DNA of 64,000 nt, from assembly GCF_023078275.1 (NCBI RefSeq), contig NC_062974.1, positions 24,340,110 to 24,404,109 of the forward strand, read 5' to 3'. Made by a program: the position numbers and the translations under genes. A model generated the notes under the pieces. It worked only from the letters and a program-made list of their open reading frames with translations. It was not told where the DNA came from and did not search any database. The stretch's first letter is position 1, and each line of letters opens with the position of its first letter. Positions 31,444 through 42,230 of the stretch are shown in pieces. The DNA comes from Leguminivora glycinivorella (Eukaryota > Arthropoda > Insecta > Lepidoptera > Tortricidae).

Positions 31444-33294
31444 TTAACCACCAATAGACAGAGCGATAGCGTTTCCGCTGTGGCTTTTAGCATTGCTCAG
31501 GGCATAGCCGCTCTTGCCACAAGTGCTGCATCCCTCGGCTGTCTGCAGACCCTGATGTGCCAGGTTCAATGCCCCGTTCAAGGTCGATTGAGTCTCACCG
31601 ATACCGTTCGAACTAGAAACACCAAGGGACCCAGCATCTAGCCCTGAGGCACTCCCAGAACCATATCCTTCTTTTTGCCAGCCAGACTGCACTTGCTGAT
31701 TTCCAGTATACTCAACGTCATGTCTAGCACCCCCTGACCAGATAATGCTCCGCTTTGGGCGTTAGAGCTAGATCCAGAGACGTAGTCTGATGATTGTTGC
31801 TGTCCGTTGCCTGAGTACTGTCCTTTTTGTTGCTGTTGCCCATTTCCAGAGAAACCTTGTTGCTGAGATTGGCCATTGTTTGAGAATCCCTGTCCTTGGC
31901 TTGAGAAGGACTTGCTCTGTGACTGGCTTTCTCCATTTCCATGGAAACCACTACCTAGTTGTTGTTGCTGCTCATTTCCAGGGAACCCTTGGCTCGCAGC
32001 GCCTGAACTGGCATAAGACCCACTCTGCCCATTAGATTGTGATCCTCCAATATCTCCTCTTTGCCCAGCGAAGTTAGATCCTCCTTGGCCACCGTATTTA
32101 TTTCCACCTTGATAAGAGTAATGGGATTCTTTGTAATGACCGGATTGGAAGTTTCCACCATTGAAGCCGTTTTTTTGAGCGTGCCCGTTGCCAGCAGATC
32201 CTTCATAACCACCCTTAACTCCTACTCCTGAAACTCCTGATCCGTAGCCACTTGCAGCCCCAGTAGTTGCGCCTGCATTCGCTGCTGCATTCGCTGCTGC
32301 ATTTGCTGCTGCATTTGCTGATGCAATAGAGACAGCCTGACTCCCGACATCGGCGCCAAGATTAGCTGAGGCTGCTGCTCCGCTGAAAACTCCTTGTCCA
32401 CCATTCGAGCCCCGTGAGTAGCCGCTCCAGTTCTGCGTGTGGAACCTCGGTGGTGGTGGAGGAGGCCAGAACGGTGGGGGCGGTGGGGGTGGAGGGCCGT
32501 GATGTCTGTCGCATTCATCACATGGAGAACGCGCTACCCTTTTGTGAAGCGCTTCTGAAAATAAACAACAGAAGATATTATCAAGAAAAGAGAAAAGTAC
32601 GAAATAAGGGATAGTTCACGTTGTAGTGATGAATGTAAACTTTTTCTAAATTAAATCGATTGAATAGGTATGCAGGTTAGGTGAACGTTTTGGCCCAAAA
32701 CGATTTAATTCTGAATTACTTATTGTTTAACAAAAATCTTGAACTACAAAACGAAGAGACGAAAATGTTACTTGAAGTTCTACTTGAAGTAGAACTAGCT
32801 ACTTGAAGTAACTATTATTGCTATGGCAGAAGATTAAAAAGACATCTTGCAGTATTAGGTATATAAACACAGATGTCATATATACCATAGATCAAGCAAA
32901 CGTATCTACTTAGCGTGTCAAATGAACTCAGTGAAATCCACTGAGTTGTCCGTCTTTACTCGCAGCTTGCAGCTTCCGGGCGTCAATTTTTGTAAGTTGA
33001 AGTCAACCAAAACATAAAAAATGCCTCGTTACGTGATATTCAATTGCAACAACATAAAAATTATGAACAATCAAGAGCCTGAGACATATTTAAAATTACA
33101 GGCAAGAATCAACTTCAGTACAAAATTTGACACGCTCGGCCCCTATACAAATATATGAATTTGTTTCTTCTATCTAAATTAAGTTCTGTGTATATAAATA
33201 AATAAAATATTTAATAATTACCATCGTCTTTCACTACAGCGCTTTGTACCGCCAAAACGGAGAGAGCTAAAAATGCAACACAAGACTTCGCCAT
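31444..33294 (-). CDS. Secreted silk-like Gly/Ser/Gln/Ala-rich protein with CSTC C-terminus, two exons, one frameshift
   Basis: Exon 1 is 33222-33294 (73 nt), a signal peptide (MAKSCVAFLALSVLAVQSA) ending at GTAATT, phase 1. Exon 2 is 31444-32554 after GTTTATTTTCAG. The chain runs: KRVARSP, CDEC, a Pro tract with FWPP, an AANAAANAAAN block, then Gly/Ser/Asn/Gln repeats such as FSGNGQQQQKGQYSGNGQQQ. At a five-C run (31730-31734) the frame breaks. Adding one base restores 1185 nt and leads into the C-terminus with CSTCGKSGYALSNAKSHS and a TAA. The N- and C-terminal motifs match 23320-24292. TATATATTAA is at 33337-33346. The intron holds a repeat with a THAP-like start near 33021. It may be a pseudogene, a polymorphism or a base-call error. 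A silk or adhesive role is inferred. Confidence 0.8.
32895..33070 (+). repeat. Interspersed repeat with THAP-like start, copy 1
   Basis: It shares AGCAAACGTATCTACTTAGC, AACTCAGTG..CCACTGAG and an AAAATGCCTC start with 59390-59530. The short frame opens MPRYVIFNC, reminiscent of THAP-domain starts but with the first Cys replaced. It lies in the intron of 31444-33294. Confidence 0.5.
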
Positions 33295-33336
33295 GATCGG
33301 GTCCCGAACTATTCTGAAGCTCGAAATATCGGACTG

Positions 33337-33346
33337 TTAATATATA
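33337..33346 (-). promoter_or_regulatory. TATA box of gene 31444-33294
   Basis: The minus strand reads TATATATTAA 43-52 bp before the ATG. Confidence 0.55.
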
Positions 33347-33642
33347 CTAGGACATGTAACCAATGAAAATTAGTTTCTGAGAATGGTACGAGTCTCGACT
33401 ACTCGTATAGAAGCAAATTATAAATGTAAATATTGGGCTTGTCACAATTATATCAGGAAATTCACACGGTGGTCATACATTTAGTGCATTTATAGAAAAG
33501 TGATATATGATGTCATATTTGTGGGGGATTATGTCGGGGGATTTTTGTGCAAATAAATCGAATTCGAATCAGTTAGATTGTAAATAAATGAGAAATAGCG
33601 AGTGCATCCGAATGTTTGCATACTTAATTTATACCGCTGACT

Positions 33643-33783
33643 TAGTGCGTTTTCACATTATCCGATCCGATATCGGATGTCGGACCAATATCCCATACAT
33701 TACAGGCGCCATCTTGGATTTTTTCTATTGAAATCCTTCCGACATCCGATATCGGATCGGATAATGTGAAAACGGCCTAAGGT
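33643..33783. mobile_element. Palindromic MITE (GATATCGGATGTCGG family), second intact copy
   Basis: It is nearly identical to 19665-19800, including the asymmetric centre CAGGCGCCATCTTGGATTTT. Confidence 0.8.
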
Positions 33784-33825
33784 TTAGGTAAAAAGGTTCA
33801 AAAATATATGCATAACCCATGCATG

Positions 33826-33935
33826 TTGGGATAAGACGCTACAGGAGCGAAAATCCTGAATTGGGAATTTTAGTTAAATATACTAGTGTTATCAAAAAAA
33901 ATGGTCCATTCTTAAAACGTCATATAAGATGATGC
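33826..33935. mobile_element. TTAA-family MITE, truncated copy 4
   Basis: It begins ATAAGACGCTACAGGAGCGAAAA and keeps GGGAATTTTAGTTAAATATACTAGTG. The right half is missing. Confidence 0.55.
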
Positions 33936-34333
33936 CAATATTAGATCTTATAGCTTATAGGATTTTATGTAGCTCCAATATTGTAACTCTTCACGCCCTA
34001 CCCCTCCTTACTGTACAAGCCCTCATTTCACAAATTCTACTTCTTGGATAAAATACCTATGTCTTTTTCTTTGCATGAGGAATCGAAAACGATATGTATT
34101 TTTATCAGAAAATCAAGAACTTTCAAAGTTACAAACAGTGGCATTTGATGAACTCTTCAACGACGCATACTTACTTAGCTCATGTTAGGAAATTTGTTTC
34201 TCTTCGTTATGCTTTAATCAAGGAAACTCCTCAAATCTGAACGGCAGATTTTTTTAAATCAGAAAATCAATAACTTATATTAATTAAGAGTGTAGTGACA
34301 TTTGATGAAGTGGAACTGCTGATGATAATCAGG

Positions 34334-34489
34334 CCCCGTAGCCGAATGGCATTTCTCCGACGCCAAACGAAAGCGATACGCCGCTGGCTCTGTCGCGCCA
34401 ATATGCAAGCGCGATAGAGATAGATATCTACTAGCGCTTCGTTTCGTGAGCGTTTCGTGAGCGATTGTGCCATTCGGCTAGCCACCCAG
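34334..34489 (-). mobile_element. Palindromic MITE (GTAGCCGAATGGCA family), copy A
   Basis: GTAGCCGAATGGCA at the left is the inverse of TGCCATTCGGCTA at the right. The arms carry CGTTTCGTTT / GAAACG words and the centre has TCTGTCGCGCCAATATGC. Other copies are at 36488-36654, 44747-44895 and 44964-45106. Confidence 0.75.
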
Positions 34490-34565
34490 GACGGAACTCC
34501 TCAACGACGCATAGCTTATGTTAAGACTTAGGAGAATGTTCTCTTTGTTATGGTTATTAAGCATA

Positions 34566-34649
34566 CCATATTGAGTTTTATAGTGATATTTTGGTAAAAA
34601 AAGTATCAGCCCTTTTTTTAGCAAAATATCACTATAAAACTCAATATGG
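34566..34649. repeat. 28-bp perfect inverted repeat
   Basis: CCATATTGAGTTTTATAGTG ... (34566-34593) is the exact inverse of 34622-34649, with a 28-nt loop. It directly precedes the SINE at 34675. Confidence 0.8.
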
Positions 34650-34674
34650 CGGTAAGTACATGCGGTAAGTACAT

Positions 34675-34990
34675 GCGACTTTCGTTCCGGAGGTCGCGGG
34701 TTCGAACCCCAGCTCGCACCAATGACATTTTCGGAATTTATGTGCGAAATGTCATTTGATAAGTATTTAAATTGCCAGTCGCTTTTCGGCGAAGGAAAAC
34801 ATCGTGAAGAAACCGGACTAATTCCAATACAGTCTAGTTTACCCTTCGGGTTGGAAGGTCAAATGGCAGTCGCTTTCGTAAAAAACTAGTGACTACGCCA
34901 AATCTTGGGATTAGTTGTCAAAGCGGTCCCCAGGCTCCCATGAGCCGTGGCAAATGCCGGGATCTAACGCAAGCTCGAGAATCGGGGGTT
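34675..34990 (+). mobile_element. tRNA-derived SINE
   Basis: GAGGTCGCGGGTTCGAACCC resembles a tRNA T-arm with a B box, followed by CCAGCTCGCACC. The body (GTGCGAAATGTCATTTGAT to TGCCGGGATCTAACGCAAG) matches 11697-11945. There is no convincing A box or full cloverleaf, so this is not a tRNA gene. Confidence 0.65.
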
Positions 34991-35104
34991 AGGTTAGTTT
35001 TGTTTTTTTGTCAGAAGTGATGATCAAGACTATCAAGAGGGAACCCTTTAGTGACGGATAGCTCATGTTAGGGGATTTGTTCACTTTGTTATGTAAGTGA
35101 AACG

Positions 35105-36230
35105 GTATAAAATCGGGTCTCAATTGGTTCCCATAATTTTTTAAGTCCGATTTTTACTATCCATAACGTTTTCCGTCATAATTTTTCTTAGTCATATTAT
35201 CACTAGTCATAAAATTAAACGTCAGAAATTGTAGTTACGATTTTTGAAAGTCATAATTATTGTTAGTCATAAAATTTATTAGATATAATAATTAAAGTCC
35301 ATAGTTGTAAAAATCCATAATGTTGAAGGAAATAAACTTATTCGGAATAATTGTTCTAAGGATTTTATCACAAGTCATAATGATTAATAACCATGTGTTT
35401 CTTAATTCTTTACTAATAGCATTAAATAGGATCCCTCCCTATCGTTTCCCGTAAAAAATGTTGCAATGTTTTTTCGTCCGCATTTTCGTAAGTTGTAATT
35501 TGGCTTACTAACTTCCTCGGTATTTATTAAACTTTCATGGCACCTATTAAACCAATTGGTCTCGTCAAGGAGCTGACGTCGACAACTTCTATATCCGCTT
35601 TTAAGGACAAAAGATAACTAGCAAAAGGAAACTAACGAAACTAACTACACGAGGCAAAGGGTTGCTTTTTGAAACAATTTTGTTCCGTCAATAAGTCGAC
35701 GGAGCCCTGCTACGCGGACCTCCTATTTCCGCTCTAAGGTACAAAAGGAAACTAACGAACCTACACGAGGAAAAGGGTTATTTTTAAAACAATTTAGTTC
35801 CACCAATGAGTACACGGAGCCTTATTTCCGCTCTAAGGAATCAAAGGAAACTAACAACCTCCCTGAGGAATAGGGTTACTTTTTGTTTTGAAGTCATAAA
35901 TAATATTTTATGTATAAAAAAATTCTGTGAATTTTAGACATTAAATCTATATACAGAACAATCAGTAGGGCTTCCAAATATATGCTTAATAATATTTCTG
36001 AATAATTATTGTTATACTTTTCAATTTTATACTCGTCAACTTTATGACTTTTGAGATTATGATATCCAATATTATGGTTTGTTATTGTTAGAACCATTAA
36101 ACATTATTCGTAACAAAAATTATGACTAGTGATGTTTATGACCACAAAATATATGAATAACAACTTCTGACTAACGAAATTATGAACAATAAGTTTATGG
36201 GAAAGAAAGGGATCCCGTATAAAATCATAT
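35105..36230. mobile_element. Foldback-like element with internal repeats
   Basis: The left end (GGTATAAAATCGGGTCTC ... CCCATAA) is an imperfect inverse of the right end (TTATGGGAAAGAAAGGGATCCCGTATAAAATC). The left flank (35140-35390) is built from short AGTCATAA/TTAGTCATAAAATT words, and the right flank (36030-36200) has them inverted. The centre (about 35585-35885) holds three related units of roughly 110-120 bp with CAAAGGAAACTAACGAA. It is about 1.1 kb and has no transposase. Confidence 0.6.
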
Positions 36231-36487
36231 GTAGATAAATCTATTTGTTTATTACACATGACATTTTGCCAGACAGACAGAAAATCTGAAATGAGTCTAG
36301 TAGGATACAGCATCATGAAAAATTCAAACATTTTCTACTCATATTATATTATTTTCAAAGAAAAACACATTTTCTACACAATCCAACATTCATAAGTATC
36401 TTTCAAAGAAGTCGGTATATTTCATTAAAAATTATTAAGCATAATATATCCTTTACATGATGTCTTAAAATTGTTAAATATAAAGCC

Positions 36488-36654
36488 CGAGTGCGTAGCT
36501 GAATGGTACAAACGTTCACGAAACGCTCACGAAAAGAAACGCTCGTAGCTACTATCTCTATTTCTCTTGCGTATTGGCGCGACAGAGCCAGATTACCTTT
36601 CGCGGCGTTTCGTTTTCGTTTTGCATCGCAGAAATGCCATTCTGCTACGGGCTA
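36488..36654 (+). mobile_element. Palindromic MITE (GTAGCCGAATGGCA family), copy B
   Basis: Begins GCGTAGCTGAATGGTACAAACG and ends GCCATTCTGCTACG, with the shared CGTATTGGCGCGACAGAGCC centre. Confidence 0.7.
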
Positions 36655-36753
36655 GGCTTTACCTATCTCAATTTCGTCATGTAACCGACTATAAATCAAC
36701 TCTAAGCAAACACCGTAGAAATAATCTTGTACCGAGTTATATTATCTTATTTT

Positions 36754-36896
36754 TCTCAAACATGGTATGAAATATTGATGTTATGTGCCTTATAATTGGC
36801 AGCGAAGTACGACGTTGCAGGTGCGGCTAGGACGATTGATAGATAATGGAATTTCATACAAACCTTGCAGGCCAAGGCCGGCAAAGTCTTCTTTTT
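36754..36896 (+). repeat. Interspersed repeat, paired with 55318-55461
   Basis: The roughly 143-bp sequence from TCTCAAACATGGTATGAAAT to GGCCGGCAAAGTCTTC is almost identical at 55318-55461. It is non-coding. Confidence 0.7.
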
Positions 36897-38419
36897 TAAT
36901 TTCCAAACACAGATAATTGTGACATAACATCCAGGTATTTAGCCAATTAAAAACAAACTATAAGGGGCTTTATAGACGTGCCGACTGCAACTGGTACGGG
37001 CCCTAGACAATATTTGATTTTGGGTGCGTTTTCATACAAAAAAAAATTTTTCGTTTTTTTTTGAATTTTTATTTTAACTTTTTGTTTTTTTATAAGCGTA
37101 TACGGGGCATCAAAGGGGAACGAAAATTCGATTATTTTTGCGCTACGACGCACTGTTTAGGAGATACAGCCATCCAAAGTTACTATTTTCAGTAGACTTT
37201 ATTTATTTCATACCATGTTTGAGAAAAGCACTATACATACCTCGGCGGGAAATGGGGTTGCCCGCCTCAGACCTATCCGGCCTCGCTTTGCTCGGCCGTC
37301 TATATGTCTTTGGCCGGCAACCCCCTTTGTCCCGGCCTCTGTAGTAATGTACTATTATTGATACTATATACGGTAGATTTTATACGCTAACAACAGAGAA
37401 AATTTGTTTCTGCCAAATGTTTGAGCACGAGCAGTGAGAGATTCGGAACTTAAGGGACACTTTATCATCACTTCGGCATCAAACAAATGTTCACCTTACC
37501 AGCGAGAACTTCTTCTTCCTCCTACCCTTATCCCATGTTATGTGGGGTCGGTACAACATGTCTTCCTCTTCCATTCTCCCCTATCTTTCGTCATCTCAAC
37601 ACTCACATCTTTCTTTCTCATATCTTTTTGATTGTGTGTTGTTTGGGTTTACCCCTCTCTCTCCATCCATCAACATTCATCTCCAACATTTTTTTGCCTA
37701 TATGACACTCATCCCTCCTCATTACATGACCGCATCGATTTAAACTTCTCTAGATACACTATCACCTACAAATTCGGCACTCAAAAGTGTCCGATCGCTT
37801 AGTTGCAAATGTGTGCGTCCAGTTGACAAACGAAAACTTCGCAATGTAGTAAAAACTACTTTCATTTTTTTACAAAAACAACGTTATTTCTTAGTACTTA
37901 AAGTTCAATTTCAAATGCAAGCAATTGGCGGTTATGACATTAATGAATGTGATCATCGCGAAAGCCATAAAATTTTATTACCGCAGATCGCAGGTGTGCA
38001 TATTTTAAAAAAATCTACGTCTTATTGCAACCAACTTAAGTTTAATTTCGTTTGCGCTGCAACAATCTAAACGCCATTTTTACATTGGGAACGAGGATGG
38101 ACAGAGGCATCATGGGAGTCGCGCTATGAGATGAAAGGCGAGAATGAGGAAATTTGCGGTATTTTTGCGAAAAACTGTTTTAAAAAATCCTATTAGATAG
38201 AAAATTTCTTAAGGAACAAAACGTTTGGTATAACATTTTTCGAGATGTTGCGTATTTTAAGCGAAAAAAAATGAGTTTTTACTGTACGATATTTTTATTG
38301 ATATTATCTCAAACAAAAAAATATATAAGGTACGTCGGGACAATTTGGACTGGGGGACAATTGCAACTGAACTGATTAATATCTCCACGTTTTGCAATGT
38401 TTGCATTATTAAATAGAGT

Positions 38420-38423
<4 letters not shown>
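36897..38423. other. Intergenic repeat debris
   Basis: It includes a GGCCGGCAACCCC-type GC-rich repeat (37240-37345), LINE-like debris with ATGTTATGTGGGGTCGGTAC (37530-37560), and part of the GCATTATTAAATA element (38326-38420). The frames at 37434-38070 look like noise. Confidence 0.4.
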
Positions 38424-38485
<62 letters not shown>

Positions 38486-38605
38486 ATATATATATATGTT
38501 ATGTGTATGTGTGTGTGTGTGTATACATATATATATATATATATATATATGTGTTATGTGTGTGTGTGTTGTGTGTGTGTGTGTGTAGGTATGTATATAT
38601 ATAAC

Positions 38606-38641
<36 letters not shown>
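38424..38641. repeat. (TA)n and (TG)n microsatellite block
   Basis: A long TA run (38424-38481) is followed by alternating TG and TA tracts to 38641. The open frame through it is a by-product. Confidence 0.9.
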
Positions 38642-38645
<4 letters not shown>

Positions 38646-38783
38646 AGTGAGTGTATGTGTAGCGATTATGTGAAGGTAAACAGTTGAGGGATTGTATGTG
38701 GTGTGTGAGGGTGCACTTGGAGAATATGAATTAAGTAGCTATTAAAACAAAGAAGAATTGAACGATGACATTAATTTATTATT

Positions 38784-39382
38784 CTACGTATAATTTCTTT
38801 CAAAGCTTTGTTTGGGTAAATCTTCTCTCCGCTCCTCAGCTATAATCTTGCGCCATTTTTCCCTTTCAACGTCTTGTTTTGGGAATCTGGAATAAAAATC
38901 TTTTTTATTACTTAAAAACGAATTTGCTATTCCCGGGTTGTTTCTTTTTATAATTAAAGTAATTTATAAGATATGTATTAATATTATTGAATTGAAATCA
39001 TTTATTTCAGACTTATTGGTCCATAATAATAAATAAATACATACATTATTAATATGAAATAGGCTTCTTTTACAAAAAATATAAATTAGCGACTCCATCA
39101 TTCCATTTTTAACTATGTTCCACTTCATCCATCTTTTGTCGCCGTCCGCTCATTACTAGTATAGCGCGAGAGAAAGAGACAAACTGCGTAAGACCAAATC
39201 AAGGAATTTACTTTAATTATTCTAGAAAATAAATGTTTTTTGTAAGTTAGGAAGCCATTTTGACCACAAATGCATAACATTATAAAATTATTAACAATTA
39301 CTTACCGGAAATACGATACGTCATCCTTTTTCAACGTATATAAGGTGTTATTTTTGCACTTTTTTACGGAGCACTTAGGCAT
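38784..39382 (-). CDS. Truncated THAP zinc-finger protein, two exons (59 aa)
   Basis: Exon 1 is 39306-39382, reading MPKCSVKKCKNNTLYTLKKD and ending ...VSYF at a GTAAGT donor, phase 2. Exon 2 is 38784-38886 after TTATTCCAG, reading RFPKQDVEREKWRKIIAEER, then a short tail and TAG. MPxC-x4-C, FP and the Trp match the first half of a THAP domain (a DNA-binding C2CH finger). The second half, with the Cys-x2-His pair, is missing. AATAAA (minus) is at 38775-38780, only a few bases past the stop. It could be a decayed gene, a P-element-like relic or a very short THAP peptide. The splice and motif match make the identification good; function is doubtful. Confidence 0.6.
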
Positions 39383-39612
39383 GTTGCCGACACGGCGGAT
39401 GAAGCGCTACTGACCGCCCAATTGTGCTTAGAACATTTTCAAGCACAATTTGCTGCGGACACATTCTAAGCCGTGATGGTGCATCTAGGTAGTTTAGATC
39501 GATGCATGACCGTACCATGCCAACCTGCCACTCCTCATCTTTTCCGTTATAGGCGCAACATTTAAACCGAGAACATTCAAGGTAAAATAAAGCAGATATT
39601 GAGCTTTAACGT

Positions 39613-39618
39613 TTTATT
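39613..39618 (-). terminator. Polyadenylation signal of gene 39651-40330
   Basis: AATAAA on the minus strand, about 33 nt past the TAG stop. Confidence 0.6.
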
Positions 39619-39650
39619 GTAAACCTATTAAAAATACATTATTTCTACCC

Positions 39651-40330
39651 CTAATCACTTCCCGAAACCCCAGATCCCGCACTAGATTGCGCACTAGACT
39701 GCGCCCCACCGCCGCCCCCTCTACTAATACTGATGCTCTTCGATATGCTTATGTTAGTGTTGCCCCTGTTGCCGAATCTCCGACCGAAGCCCGGGCCTCC
39801 AAACCCGGGTCCGTAGCCCGGAGGTCCGGGGGGTCCGAAAGGGCGTTGGAACCCGGGTCCGTATGGTCCGCCGCCGAATGCGCCGGCCTGAGCGTTCGCT
39901 TGACTGAAGGAACCGCCGAATTGGGGAGCTAAAAGATAAGGAGATAAGTTAGTAATTACTGTTGATTGAAAATTAAGCTGCTTTTTCACTTAGTGTTCTG
40001 AACAGTTTTGAGCGAGCATTCGTAAGGCGATCAATAACCTTATTAAATAACATTGGAATTGTTAAATCTTGTCAGCCGTTTAGTTTCGCTCAAAAACTCT
40101 TACAAACTGTACTTGCGTAGATAAAAATGAACATTGATTTAAGCATTTTTTCAGTTAGATTCACCTAATATAAAATATTATAAATAATTACTATAATCAG
40201 AAAGATTTTTCAATCGAAATATAAATTTTGACTAATTAGGATCATTTGGTAATCAATATGAAAACTTACCTGAATACACTCCAGCCAGACAGACCAGCAA
40301 AGCCACACAAATCACTACCAATCGAGCCAT
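39651..40330 (-). CDS. Secreted glycine-rich protein, two exons (112 aa)
   Basis: Exon 1 is 40270-40330 (61 nt), encoding a signal peptide (MARLVVICVALLVCLAGVYS) and ending at GTAAGT, phase 1. Exon 2 is 39651-39928 after TTATCTTTTAG. The join is 339 nt. The mature protein starts APQFGGSFSQANAQAGAF, has a Gly/Pro/Phe section (GPPGPPGYGPGFGGPGF), a beta-prone Ser/Ile/Lys patch (NISISKSISISRGGGGG) and an Ala/Ser/Gln tail. Unlike the long frame from 39989, this start gives a signal peptide and a phase-correct join. TATATA at 40371-40376 and AATAAA at 39613-39618 frame it. It resembles 16481-17569 in the ISxS patch and composition. A silk- or cuticle-type structural role is inferred. Confidence 0.85.
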
Positions 40331-40370
40331 CGTAGTTCAATTACTGGCCAATTTCCTATACATAATGCCA

Positions 40371-40376
40371 TATATA
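40371..40376 (-). promoter_or_regulatory. TATA box of gene 39651-40330
   Basis: The minus strand reads GTATATATGG about 41-46 bp before the ATG. Confidence 0.55.
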
Positions 40377-41648
40377 CCAACACATTCCCACTGACTCGAT
40401 AAATAAGAATTTTAGCACCAATTCCGTGAAAATCACAGTCTCGGAACATTTTCTACTTTAAAAATAGCCAACTTAAAATTTAAAGTCGCTTGGTTGAGTT
40501 TTAGTTTGTTTATAGTCAAATGGGGAATCCTACTACGTGATATTTTCATCGCGGTTTCGTTCAAATATTGGTTTTGCTCCGTTGATTGACCACAAACGAT
40601 CGGTTGCCATTGGATGACCAATCGATATGTCGGTTCTCGTTTTGACTATTTGTTAACGGGTATATTTCGAAATCGAATAAAACCAGATCCAGATGTAGGA
40701 AGTTTATCTTATCTATAAGACTTGTTGAGTATAGTTAATTTCAATGATAGTATTTGTCCACTTCCCAGCCAACTTGCTATAAATATGAATAATGTGATAT
40801 TTGTATGTACTTAGTACTTACCTAGATAATTACTTACCTCCATTAATCTTCAGCAAAATATATTGGTCAATAAACTGCATTATACTTATTTCAACTTCTG
40901 TTGATAACTTTAGATATAGGTATATCATTATACAAATCTCAAATCAAATCTCTTCAGGTTGATACTATCTGAACTAACTACCAAGGTCGTTGTAGACTAC
41001 AGTTTGAAAGATTTTGTTTACACATCTATTCATACATTATTGTCAACCAATTACAATGAGGAAAACCGTTCAATTGCTTTAGAATTTACGCTGACCGTCG
41101 GTATCTTCTCAGAAGCACTTTTAGTTTAATGACCTTTGATTGAAGTTTACTTAGTGACTTATTAGACAAAGGTCATAGTCACGGAGGTCTACAGATTTGC
41201 ACATAGACATAATTATGTGGAAAACAACAGAAGGTTTTAAACCAAAGATAATAAAATTTCAGTAGAAGTCTGTGTTTTATCAGGATCCAACAAGAATCTT
41301 ATATACATACTGGATATTTCACGCCGACCAATGAGTTGAAGCCAGGTTCATTCACCTTTACTCCTATGTTCTATCTCATTCCGACACTGTGAAGTATTGC
41401 CAGATTAGTTATTAAAAAAAAACGTCTAAAACATTCTTCAATCAAATTGACTTAGTTTTCTTTGTATTATACAAAAAAAAACTCAATCAAAAACCTTATT
41501 TCTCCGGTATTTACCTCCTGCGTACTATGGGAACACTAATAATAAAAAAATATGCCCGATATGTCAGAATTGTCAAAAATCATTCACCAATTCAGAGATT
41601 TATTTTGCGAAATAAACGTTTTTCGTCGATTTACTTGAGTTATGCGCT
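40377..41648. other. Intergenic, nothing recognised
   Basis: AT-rich unique sequence. The short frame at 40433-40621(-) has no recognisable feature. Confidence 0.4.
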
Positions 41649-42230
41649 ATGTATTGCATAGTGAACCATTGTGGAAGTAAATGGAAACCGAAATCCGACG
41701 TAAATTTTCACAAGTAAGTACTTATTTTACCAAAATGTTCATAAACCTCACTGGCAATAAATTTTCTTCTATTTTGCTTGTAATCTTGGTTAGTTCTTAT
41801 CATTATATTGTTTTCATTGTCTCAAATTATATCAAAATTCCCACGAATAGGTTCAGAACGATAAAATATGACCTTTAAAGAAAAAAAATGCTATGTGTGG
41901 TTTTACGACTAGGGTGACCAATCTTTTTTCATGCATGGTATTTACTCTTATTGAATGGAGCTAAATCTATCAACTTGGTACGGTTTCTATGTTCATAGTT
42001 CATATCACAGTATAATAATACCAAATTTATTGTTTGTGTCTTTACAATTAACATGAATAATATTAAACATTTCAGTGTTCCAAAAGATGAAGGAAGGAGG
42101 CAGCATTGGCTGTCGATTGTACCGATAAAAGGAAAGGTTTCAGAGCGTTCGACAATTTGCAGCTTTGCACTTTAAGCCTGAAGATTATGACACAGAAAGA
42201 AAAAAAGAAAGATTAAAATCGGTCCAGTAA
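41649..42230 (+). pseudogene. THAP zinc-finger locus, two exons, frameshifted
   Basis: Exon 1 is 41649-41713, reading MYCIVNHCGSKWKPKSDVNF and ending at a GTAAGT donor, phase 2. Exon 2 starts at 42076 after CATTTCAG and reads NVPKDEGRRQHWLSIVPIKG. In this frame it stops at 42173-42175. With one T fewer in the TTT at about 42163-42165 the frame would run ICSLHFKPEDYDTER to a stop at 42228-42230. C-x4-C, the FH-x-VPKD turn, the Trp and the ICSxHFKPEDY block are all THAP hallmarks. The frameshift removes the zinc-binding His in the frame as read. It may be a domesticated relic or a transposon fragment. Confidence 0.65.

Noticed and set aside
34684..34720. Possible tRNA gene (GGGTTCGAACCCC)
   Set aside because: No A box, acceptor stem or anticodon arm could be drawn; the body is shared with another SINE copy.
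38397..38588. Open frame of alternating Tyr/Ile and Cys/Val
   Set aside because: It is a TA/TG microsatellite read as codons.
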